A stretch of DNA of 17,485 nucleotides from an uncultured Lysobacter sp. Its GTDB lineage: Bacteria; Pseudomonadota; Gammaproteobacteria; Xanthomonadales; Xanthomonadaceae. A model generated the notes under the pieces. That model did not search any database. It was given only the letters and a program-made list of their open reading frames with translations, and was not told where the DNA came from. Positions within the stretch are counted from its first letter, which is position 1. Every line of letters begins with the position of its first letter. Below are positions 7,541 through 13,686 of the stretch, one piece after another. The translations under genes were made by a program, and so were the position numbers. The DNA lies in assembly GCA_946479915.1 (NCBI GenBank), contig CAMLHR010000003.1, positions 1 through 17,485 of the forward strand. The letters are read 5' to 3'.

Positions 7541-9373
7541 CTACGGGCGGTCGTCGGTCGCCGGGCGTGCCACGCCGCGCGCCATCGCATCGGCGATGAC
7601 CTCGCGCATCCGCGCCTCGGCCACGCGCGCGGCTTCCTCCTGCTGGCGGCCGATCGCTTCCATCCGTTCGCCCAGCGCTTCCATCGGCGCGGCCGCCAGC
7701 TCCATCTCGCGGCCCAGCGCCTCGAGCGGCGCGAGCGCTTCCTCCAGTGCGCGCGAGGCGGCGTCCACCTGCGCGTCCTCCTGCTCCATGCGCCGGTCGA
7801 GCACTTCCATCTGCCGGTCCAGCGCCTCCAGCTTCGCGTCCAGCGCCTCGCGTTCGGCGTCGCTCGCGCCCGCCATGCGCACGGTGAGCGCGGCCTGTTC
7901 GAGCGCGAGCTGTTGCTGCTCGAGGGCCACCGCGGCCAGGCGCGCCGCCGCCTCGTGGATGTCCGGCGACGCGGCACGGGCGGCGTGCAGCGCGCCCATC
8001 CGGGCCTGCATGGCCGCCATCGTTTCGCCATGGCCGGCCATCTGCGCGGCCAGGGCCTCCATGCGCGGCCCGAAGTCCTCGAAGTCGCGCCATGCCGCGC
8101 GGGCCCTTGCGACCGTCGCGGGATCGTCGATGACGTAGTTGCGGCCATCGATGTCGAAGCGCAGCGTCTCGCGTCCGCCGTCGCGGCTGATCGACTGCAC
8201 CTCGCCGATGCGACGGGTGGCCGCGGGCCGCGGCGTCGGCAGCACCGGCCCCTGGTGGACGGCCGGGACGGGCACGGCGGCCGGGGCGGGCGTGGCCTGG
8301 GCGAGCCTGGCCTGGGCGAGCGGTTCCTGCGTCGCCGCGGGCGCGGGCGGGGGTGCCGGGGTCGTGGTCGCGGGCGTTTGCGCCTGGGCGTACAGCGCGA
8401 CACCCGCGAGGACGAGGCCCGCCAGCGGCAGGACGAGGGGACCGCCGGTCGCGCGGCGACCGGGCTGGACGAGGGACTGGATGCGCGACATGAGCTGGCC
8501 TCCGTGGGCGGCTTGGGCGAGGTGGGGACAGGCGAGGGTGGCCGCGGCGCGGGCTTCCGCCTGCAGCGTGGCGAGTTCGGCGAGGGCGACGGCGAGGCGA
8601 CGGGAATCCCCGGTCGCCGCGACTGCCAGCCGGTCGGCGACCTGCTCGCGTTCGATGCGGATCCGGCGCGACAGCCACCAGGTCACCGGGTGGAAGAACA
8701 GCGCGGCCTCCGCCATCCCCTGCAGCAGGTTGACGAGGTAGTCGTGGCGTCGGATGTGCGCGAGTTCGTGCGCCAGCAACGCCTCGACCAGGTCGACGGG
8801 CAGGCGGGCGGCGACGGCGGCGGGCAGCAGCACGACGGGGCGCAGCCAGCCGGCGGAGGCCGGCGTCTCGAGGCGGTCCACCAGGCGCAGCGCCACGCGG
8901 CGGGTGAGGCCGAAGGCCGGGGCGAGCCGGTCGAGCCGGTGCTGCCAGGCGGCGGCTCCGGCCGGTTGCCACGCATTGCGCATCGCGTGGAGCCAGCCCA
9001 GTCCCACCGCCATGCGCAGCGACAGGGCGCAGGCGCCGGCCGCCCAGCCCGACACGATCCACGGCAGGAAGGGCGCCAGCGAGGCGCTGAAGCCGTTGCC
9101 GTCGAGGCCGACGGCGGTCGCCTGCAGGGCGCCGAGGCCGTCCACCGCGATGGCGGGCGGGGCGTGGGACACCAGTGCCCCGGCCAGTCCGGCGAGCGGA
9201 ACCAGCACGCAGGCGGCCAGCGCGAGGCAGGCCACCGCGTAGCGCGCCTGCGGCGAGGCATCGCGCAACAGGCGGAGCGCGACGGCCGCGATGCAGCCGA
9301 TGACCGCGCCCTGCCAGAGGAAATGCACCAGCGCCATGCCGAGCGCCGGCACCAGCATCGCGGGATCAGGCAT
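7541..9373 (-). CDS. BlaR1-type M56 membrane metalloprotease with coiled-coil C-terminus
   Basis: A 610-aa inner-membrane protein of the M56 (BlaR1/MecR1) family, which senses a signal outside the membrane and triggers loss of a BlaI-type repressor. Hydrophobic segments lie at about 6-36, 44-66, 98-127 and 311-329. The zinc site is H202-E-x-x-H206 (AHELAHIRRHDY), with E243 (EQVAD) as the likely third ligand and the usual FFHPVTWW segment between them. The penicillin-binding sensor domain of BlaR1 is absent. After a Pro/Ala linker (333-385) and a small strand-rich stretch (386-430), residues 430-600 are a long Glu/Met/Ala/Arg-rich predicted helix or coiled coil. The signal is therefore probably not a beta-lactam. 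The start codon overlaps the repressor gene by 8 nt (ATGCCTGA), so the pair is co-translated. Confidence 0.88.
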   Translation of the reverse strand: MPDPAMLVPALGMALVHFLWQGAVIGCIAAVALRLLRDASPQARYAVACLALAACVLVPLAGLAGALVSHAPPAIAVDGLGALQATAVGLDGNGFSASLAPFLPWIVSGWAAGACALSLRMAVGLGWLHAMRNAWQPAGAAAWQHRLDRLAPAFGLTRRVALRLVDRLETPASAGWLRPVVLLPAAVAARLPVDLVEALLAHELAHIRRHDYLVNLLQGMAEAALFFHPVTWWLSRRIRIEREQVADRLAVAATGDSRRLAVALAELATLQAEARAAATLACPHLAQAAHGGQLMSRIQSLVQPGRRATGGPLVLPLAGLVLAGVALYAQAQTPATTTPAPPPAPAATQEPLAQARLAQATPAPAAVPVPAVHQGPVLPTPRPAATRRIGEVQSISRDGGRETLRFDIDGRNYVIDDPATVARARAAWRDFEDFGPRMEALAAQMAGHGETMAAMQARMGALHAARAASPDIHEAAARLAAVALEQQQLALEQAALTVRMAGASDAEREALDAKLEALDRQMEVLDRRMEQEDAQVDAASRALEEALAPLEALGREMELAAAPMEALGERMEAIGRQQEEAARVAEARMREVIADAMARGVARPATDDRP

Positions 9374-9755
9374 GGTCGTCGTCCTCCAGGAGCTTGCGGA
9401 TCTCGGCGCGCTCGGCGTCGGTGACGTGTTCGTTGAGGGCGGCCAGGACGAGGTCCTTGCCGGACCCCGCGAACGCCTTGTGGATCAGTTCGCCGAGCAG
9501 GTTGGCCTGCAGCGCGTCGCGTGCGTGCGCGGCCGCATACACGTGGGACCGCTCGCGCTCGTCGCGGACCAGCAGTCCCTTGCCGTGCATCACCTGCATC
9601 AGCCGCAATACGGTGGCGTAGGTCGCGTCGGCACGTTCGCGCAGCCGCGCCTCGTGGACCTCGCGGACGGTCGAGGGACCCAGGCGCCAGACGATCCGCA
9701 ACAGGTCGAGTTCGGCGGGCGTGGGGCGGGGCGGGCGCGATGGCTTGCGGGGCAT
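9366..9755 (-). CDS. BlaI/MecI/CopY-family transcriptional repressor
   Basis: A 129-aa winged-helix repressor. Residues about 11-80 form the DNA-binding domain (TPAELDLLRIVWRLGPSTVREVHEA, then TYATVLRLMQVMHGKGLLVRDE, the recognition helix and wing). Residues 85-128 form the helical dimerisation tail, where BlaI proteins are cleaved. A perfect ribosome binding site AGGAGG (complement of 9760-9765) precedes the ATG. It overlaps the M56 protease gene by 8 nt, the standard blaI-blaR1 pairing. Two palindromes just upstream are the likely operators, so it should repress itself and the divergent S9 peptidase gene. No beta-lactamase gene is present nearby. Confidence 0.93.
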   Translation of the reverse strand: MPRKPSRPPRPTPAELDLLRIVWRLGPSTVREVHEARLRERADATYATVLRLMQVMHGKGLLVRDERERSHVYAAAHARDALQANLLGELIHKAFAGSGKDLVLAALNEHVTDAERAEIRKLLEDDDHA

Positions 9756-9774
9756 GGGTCCTCCTGTGGGGTGG

Positions 9775-9803
9775 ACGCTACGCCTCCTAGACCGGGTTGT
9801 CTA
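9775..9803 (-). promoter_or_regulatory. Predicted promoter of the BlaI-type repressor operon
   Basis: On the minus strand, a -35-like TAGACA (complement of 9798-9803, 5 of 6 matches to TTGACA) is followed after 17 bases by a -10-like TAGCGT (complement of 9775-9780). Transcription would start near 9768, shortly before the AGGAGG of the repressor gene. The first palindromic operator covers the -35 box and part of the spacer, as expected for repression. Confidence 0.5.
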
Positions 9804-9818
9804 GACCTTTTTGTCTAG
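9787..9818. promoter_or_regulatory. Two interlocked BlaI-type operators, CTAGAC-N6-GTCTAG
   Basis: Palindrome 1 spans 9787-9804 (spacer CGGGTT) and palindrome 2 spans 9801-9818 (spacer CTTTTT). Each is a perfect 6+6 dyad with a 6-nt spacer, and they share the CTAG at 9801-9804. Dyad centres are 14 bp apart. They lie in the 90-bp gap between the divergent repressor gene and S9 peptidase gene, over the predicted -35 boxes of both promoters. BlaI-family repressors bind short palindromes of this general design (TACA/TGTA type); the assignment to this repressor is inference from position and symmetry. Confidence 0.75.
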
Positions 9819-9838
9819 GCCATTCGTCACGGTAAGGT
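9811..9838 (+). promoter_or_regulatory. Predicted promoter of the S9 peptidase gene
   Basis: A -35-like TTGTCT (9811-9816) and a -10-like TAAGGT (9833-9838) are separated by 16 bases, and the -10 box ends 7 nt before the ATG at 9846, suggesting a leaderless or very short-leader transcript. The -35 box lies inside the second palindromic operator. Confidence 0.45.
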
Positions 9839-9845
9839 CCTTGCC

Positions 9846-12377
9846 ATGGGGACATCGAACGCTGGACGGGGTTGGGGCGCGATCTTCGCGGTCGCGATGG
9901 CGGTGGCCGTCGTGGCGCCGGCGCACGCGCGGATGAAGCTGGTGGATCCGGGCGAGGTGCCCGAACTCGATCCCGACGAAGGCCTGGTGCTGGTCGCGGT
10001 GGACACCAACGTGCCCCTGCATTCGGTGAAGGTGATCAAGGACGGGAAGATCTTCGGCCCGGGCGTGCTCCGGCGCCTCGATCCCGGGCTGAGCTACCGG
10101 CTGTACATCGCGCCGGCCGGCACCTACGAGTGGCGCGAGATCGAGCTCGTGAAGCGCTTCCGCTACGAACTGGAGGACGACCCGGAGTTCGACTTCAAGG
10201 TCGAGCCCGGGCGCATCACCTACGCGGGCGACCTCCTGTTCCGCCCGGTGACGCTCTGGCGGGCCGAGATCGCCGTGCCCAACCGCTCGCTCGCCGCACT
10301 GGACTGGCTGGCCCGGGAGCACCCCGCGGTCCTCGCCGGCCACGCGTTCGCCTATTCGGGCCATTACCCGGACCCGTTCCCGGCGTTTTACCTGGAGGCG
10401 CTCGCCAGGCACCCGGGCTACGAGGCGCCGGCCAGCCTGGACCTGGAGGCGCCCCCTGCGCCCGGACCGCTGCCGATCCCGGTCGATACGCTGTGGCGGC
10501 CGGGCCGCATCACCGACATCGCGCTCAACCCGTCCGGCACGCTCCTGGCGATGCAACTGCGGCTCGACCCCGAGGACCACGAGGCGACGCTCGGCGAGAA
10601 GGAAACCTGGGCGGTCGACCTGGTGGACATCGAGGCCGGTTCGATTTCCAGGATCGCGATGAACGCGCTGGCCTACGAATCGCTGCAATGGTCGGGGGAC
10701 GACGCGCTGCTGGTCACGATGGACCTGTTCGGCGAACATTCCGTTGGCGTGGTGCGCGCCCCGCGCGGCGCGGACGGCAAGCGCAGCATCAGCTACTGGA
10801 CGATCGACACCGACGGCGTGGTGCTGGACCCGTTGCCCGACGATCCGGACCACATCCTCTTCCAGCACGTCACCGACGACGGCGACCTGCGCGTGCATCG
10901 CGTGGACATCTCCAGCGAGGCCGCGATCGGGGATTTCAAGCCGCGGATGCGGAACCGGCTGAACGTCGGCGTCGACGACGACGTCCAGTGGTTCACCGAT
11001 GCGGACGGTGCGCTCCGGCTGGCCATCACGGTCCGCGACGGAGAATACGTCCTCATGCAGGGGCGGGATGGCGCGTTCCAGGACGTCCTGGTCCTCACCG
11101 ACGAGCTCGGCTTCGTCCCGGTCGGGATCTCGCACGACGCGTCCCTGATCTACGGGTTGACGGACGAGGACCGCGGCCAGCGCGACCTGGTCGTCTACGA
11201 CATCGCCGCGCGGCGCATCACCGGGACGTTGTTCTCCCGGCCCGGCGTGGACGTGACCTCGGTCATCTACGGCGACCGCCGCCGGCCGATCGGCGTCACC
11301 CACTACGAGCAGGGCCAGCTGGTCAGCACGTATTTCGACGAGGCCGACCAGCACATCGCGGAACTGCTGGAGGAGGCCTTCCCCGGCCAGACGGTCGCGG
11401 TCGTCGACCGCAGCCGCGACGGCAGCCGGTCGGTCCTGTGGGTCGACGCGGGCAACCAGCCGTCGCGGCTGTACTACCTGGACGCGGTCGCGGGCCGGGC
11501 CATGCTGCTCGAGGAAAGCCGGCCGTGGCTGGCGGACTACGCGTTCGCGCCGACGATGGTCGTGCCGTTCGAGGGGAGCGACGGCCTGGCGATGGAGGCG
11601 TTCCTGACGCTGCCCGAGGGCGAGGGCCGCAGGCCGCTGGTGGTCATGCCGCACGGCGGGCCGATTGGCGTCGCCGACCGCCGGCATTTCGACCCGGAAG
11701 TGCAGTTCCTGGCGTCGCAGGGGTATGCCGTGCTGCGCATCAATTTCCGCGGGTCGGAAGGGTATGGACGCGCGTTCCGCGAGGCCGGCTACCGGAGCTG
11801 GGGCACGCTGATCGAGGACGACATCGACGCGGCCATCGGCCAGGTGCTGGCGAGGCATCCGGTCGACGGCGACCGGATGTGCGTCGTGGGCGCCAGCTAC
11901 GGCGGGTATTCGGCGCTGGTCGCCGCCGCGCGCTGGCCGGACCGCTTCCGCTGCGTGGTGTCGATCGCAGGCGTCAGCGACCGGATCCTGCTGTTCTCCG
12001 CCAGCGACGGCGCGCGCAACGAGGAGGGTCGCGAAGAGCTGGAGAAGCTGATGGGCGACCCGGAGGTCGACCTGGCGGCGATGCAGGAGACGTCGCCGTT
12101 GTACCGGCACGAGGCGATCCGGGTGCCGGTCATGCTGGTGCACGGCCGCGAGGACACGCGCGTGGATTTCGAGCATGCCCGGCGGATCGCGCGGATGTTC
12201 GACCTCTCGGGACGGTCCGTGACCGGGCTGGTCTTCGACGAGGAGGGCCATGGCGTGACGGACGAGGCGAACGTCCGCGCATTGTGGGAAGGCGTCGCGG
12301 GGTTCCTGCGCACGCACCTGGCGGCCACGCCCGTGCAGGCGTCCGCCGATGCCGGGGCTTCAGCGAACGACGGGTAA
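9846..12377 (+). CDS. Secreted S9 prolyl-oligopeptidase-family peptidase with extra N-terminal domain
   Basis: An 843-aa serine peptidase/hydrolase. A signal peptide covers residues 1-28 (ending APAHA), so it acts in the periplasm or outside. Residues about 35-150 form a beta-rich domain resembling DUF2846-like lipoprotein domains (LVLVAVDTNVPLHS, YIAPAGTYEWREI, VEPGRITYAGDLLFRP). Residues about 215-570 look like the beta-propeller that gates S9 active sites. Residues 580-830 are the alpha/beta-hydrolase domain with the catalytic triad S684 (GASYGGY), D770 (GREDTRVDF) and H802 (EEGHGV). The gene is divergent from the blaI/blaR1-like pair and has the interlocked operators over its promoter, so it is the probable main target of that system. 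The exact substrate is unknown; cleavage of short peptides, often after Pro, is typical of the family. Confidence 0.92.
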   Translation: MGTSNAGRGWGAIFAVAMAVAVVAPAHARMKLVDPGEVPELDPDEGLVLVAVDTNVPLHSVKVIKDGKIFGPGVLRRLDPGLSYRLYIAPAGTYEWREIELVKRFRYELEDDPEFDFKVEPGRITYAGDLLFRPVTLWRAEIAVPNRSLAALDWLAREHPAVLAGHAFAYSGHYPDPFPAFYLEALARHPGYEAPASLDLEAPPAPGPLPIPVDTLWRPGRITDIALNPSGTLLAMQLRLDPEDHEATLGEKETWAVDLVDIEAGSISRIAMNALAYESLQWSGDDALLVTMDLFGEHSVGVVRAPRGADGKRSISYWTIDTDGVVLDPLPDDPDHILFQHVTDDGDLRVHRVDISSEAAIGDFKPRMRNRLNVGVDDDVQWFTDADGALRLAITVRDGEYVLMQGRDGAFQDVLVLTDELGFVPVGISHDASLIYGLTDEDRGQRDLVVYDIAARRITGTLFSRPGVDVTSVIYGDRRRPIGVTHYEQGQLVSTYFDEADQHIAELLEEAFPGQTVAVVDRSRDGSRSVLWVDAGNQPSRLYYLDAVAGRAMLLEESRPWLADYAFAPTMVVPFEGSDGLAMEAFLTLPEGEGRRPLVVMPHGGPIGVADRRHFDPEVQFLASQGYAVLRINFRGSEGYGRAFREAGYRSWGTLIEDDIDAAIGQVLARHPVDGDRMCVVGASYGGYSALVAAARWPDRFRCVVSIAGVSDRILLFSASDGARNEEGREELEKLMGDPEVDLAAMQETSPLYRHEAIRVPVMLVHGREDTRVDFEHARRIARMFDLSGRSVTGLVFDEEGHGVTDEANVRALWEGVAGFLRTHLAATPVQASADAGASANDG

Positions 12378-12412
12378 CCTGTGCGCGGGCAGGACGAGGC
12401 GAGGAGGCGGGC

Positions 12413-12679
12413 ATGGCCACCGGTTGGGCAGGCGACGGCGCCGTGCAGGACCAGATCGACGCGACGGTGAAGGACGCGATCAAGCGCGCCCGCAGCCAGT
12501 TGCGTGCGGGTCCCGGGCTGCGCCATTGCGAGGACTGCGACACCGAGATTCCCGAGGCGCGGCGCAAGGCCGTGCCCGGCGTGCGCCTGTGCATCGCCTG
12601 CCAGGAACTGGCCGATCGCGAGCAGCTCGGCGCCAGCGGCTACAACCGGCGCGGCAGCAAGGACAGCCAGCTGCGCTGA
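12413..12679 (+). CDS. DksA/TraR-type C4 zinc-finger protein (YbiI-like)
   Basis: An 88-aa protein with a C4 zinc finger: C39-E-D-C42 and C60-I-A-C63, separated by TEIPEARRKAVPGVRL, the pattern of the YbiI/TraR-like branch of the DksA family. A short helical N-terminus precedes it, but the long coiled coil with acidic tip of true DksA is missing, so RNA polymerase secondary-channel activity is uncertain. The start at 12413 is supported by GAGGAGG just upstream (about 12401-12407). It begins 36 nt after the S9 peptidase gene, and the GIY-YIG-like gene follows 22 nt later. Confidence 0.88.
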   Translation: MATGWAGDGAVQDQIDATVKDAIKRARSQLRAGPGLRHCEDCDTEIPEARRKAVPGVRLCIACQELADREQLGASGYNRRGSKDSQLR

Positions 12680-12701
12680 GCCGCAGTGTGGACCCGCCGT
12701 C

Positions 12702-13271
12702 GTGCCGAGCCGCGGGCGCTGCTTCGTCTATGTCGCGCCGTGCGCGTACGAGGACCTGCTGAAGGTCGGCCATTCGCGCGATCCGCTCGACCGGCTGCAG
12801 TCGCTGCACCGCCGCTGGTACGAGTGCTTCGACCCGGCGCGCGCGTGGCTGGTCGAGCTCGACCACGTGCGCGAGGCGTCGCTGCTCGAACTCTCGTTGC
12901 GCCGCGCGATCGCCGAACACAACGCGCCGGCACCGCTCACGATCCGGCGCGAGGCGGCCGGACACGGCGAATGGTTCCGCGGCGCGTCCGCCCTCCTGGA
13001 CGCGTCCCGCGCGCGGCTCGTGGAGGACGGCCACGTGGTCCACGCGCCGGCACGCGACTGGTTCCGCCAGGCGCTGCTCGCACGCGCCGACCGGCTGCAC
13101 GACTGGTGCGCCGCGATGCTCGATGCCGATGCGCTCGACGCGCCGGTGGATGCCACGCCGGTGTCGCGCGCGGTGCGCGACGCGCTCGATGCCTACGCCG
13201 CGCTGGACCTGGACGTGTCTGGCCGGATCCCGCCGGCCGTGGCGCGCTGGCGCGGGCTCACGTCCGGCTGA
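12702..13271 (+). CDS. GIY-YIG / T5orf172-like domain protein
   Basis: A protein of about 189 aa. Residues 8-95 resemble a GIY-YIG nuclease-like domain of the T5orf172 type: FVYVAPCAYEDLLKVGHSRDPLDRL corresponds to the two-strand start with the KxGxSxDPxxRL motif, followed by the E/R-rich helices and a GEWFRG segment. The remaining 95 residues are helical and Ala/Asp/Arg-rich, without a recognised domain. Nuclease activity is not certain, because the family contains many uncharacterised members. The start was set at GTG 12702, directly before the first conserved strand; no ATG exists between the previous stop and this domain, and the ribosome binding site is weak. The gene converges on the HPF-like gene with a palindrome over both stops. 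Confidence 0.65.
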   Translation: MPSRGRCFVYVAPCAYEDLLKVGHSRDPLDRLQSLHRRWYECFDPARAWLVELDHVREASLLELSLRRAIAEHNAPAPLTIRREAAGHGEWFRGASALLDASRARLVEDGHVVHAPARDWFRQALLARADRLHDWCAAMLDADALDAPVDATPVSRAVRDALDAYAALDLDVSGRIPPAVARWRGLTSG

Positions 13272-13284
13272 CCCGCCGGGTCAG
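13268..13284. terminator. Palindrome spanning two convergent stop codons
   Basis: CTGACCC-GCC-GGGTCAG is a perfect 7-bp stem with a 3-nt loop. Each arm contains the TGA stop of one of the two convergent genes (13269-13271 on +, 13281-13283 on -). No T-run is present on either side. It could act as a compact bidirectional transcript end, which is inference. Confidence 0.45.
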
Positions 13285-13592
13285 TGGCCCAGCTTGCCGA
13301 GCGAGTTGTCCAGGGCGCGGTGCAGCTTCTTCGCCGCGCCGGCGATCGCGACGGCGAGCTCCCCGGCGTCCTCCGACGCGGCGACGGGCGGGCGGCCCTC
13401 CAGCCGCGCCTCCATCAGGCAATGCTTGTCCCGCTCGCCACCCTTGCCGGCATTCACGTCGCGCAAGTGCACCTCGATGCGCGTGACCTGTTCCGCGTAG
13501 CGGCCGAGGTGCTGCTCGACCATGGCTTCGACGTGCCGGGCCACCGAATCGTCCGACTGCACGGTGTGGTCGGTGTTGAGCTGGATCTTCAT
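13281..13592 (-). CDS. HPF/RaiA-family ribosome-associated protein
   Basis: A 103-aa protein of the hibernation-promoting factor / sigma-54 modulation (S30AE) family, which binds 30S subunits in stationary phase and blocks or stabilises idle ribosomes. Features are the opening MKIQLNTDHTVQ strand, the VARHVEAMVEQHLGRYAEQVTRIEVHL helix-strand, the LRDVNAGKGGERDKHCLMEARL segment and the helix AVAIAGAAKKLHRALDNSLGKLG. It is the short type without a C-terminal dimerisation domain. The start at 13592 was chosen because AAAGGA lies just upstream and the extra N-terminal residues of the longer frame are not family-like. It stands apart from the usual rpoN locus. It is divergent from the GNAT-methyltransferase gene, with 94 nt between them. 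Confidence 0.85.
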   Translation of the reverse strand: MKIQLNTDHTVQSDDSVARHVEAMVEQHLGRYAEQVTRIEVHLRDVNAGKGGERDKHCLMEARLEGRPPVAASEDAGELAVAIAGAAKKLHRALDNSLGKLGH

Positions 13593-13674
13593 GCGTGCGT
13601 CCTTTGGCGAGGGTCCTGCCGTCGACGCTACGCAACCGCGCGTCAAGGGCGTGCGCTCGCCCGAACCGCTGCGC

Positions 13675-13680
13675 TAGCCT
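13675..13680 (+). promoter_or_regulatory. Candidate -10 box of the borosin operon
   Basis: TAGCCT is followed by six bases and the ATG at 13687, the same arrangement seen before uup. No ribosome binding site precedes this ATG, so a leaderless transcript is likely. No clear -35 box is visible 16-18 nt upstream. Confidence 0.4.
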
Positions 13681-13686
13681 GCGCGC

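Noticed and set aside
7437..9062. A 541-codon frame on the minus strand overlapping the M56 protease gene in another frame.
   Set aside because: Low-complexity Arg/Pro/Gly product typical of a frame shadow; the M56 frame has the HELAH motif and the coupled start.
7541..9755. A beta-lactam resistance regulatory system.
   Set aside because: The protease lacks a penicillin-binding domain and there is no beta-lactamase in the window; only the BlaI/M56 regulatory logic is shared.
9801..12317. An 838-codon open frame on the minus strand opposite the S9 peptidase gene.
   Set aside because: Its product is Arg/His/Val/Gln-rich with no domain, and it lies exactly antisense to a gene with a complete signal peptide and catalytic triad. 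Long antisense frames are expected at this GC content.
9846..12377. The S9 prolyl-oligopeptidase as macrocyclase or protease of the borosin pathway, by analogy with OphP of omphalotin.
   Set aside because: It has a signal peptide while the methyltransferase and precursor are cytoplasmic, it is over 1.3 kb away with an opposite-strand gene between, and its promoter belongs to the BlaI-type system. A role outside the cell cannot be excluded but nothing supports it.
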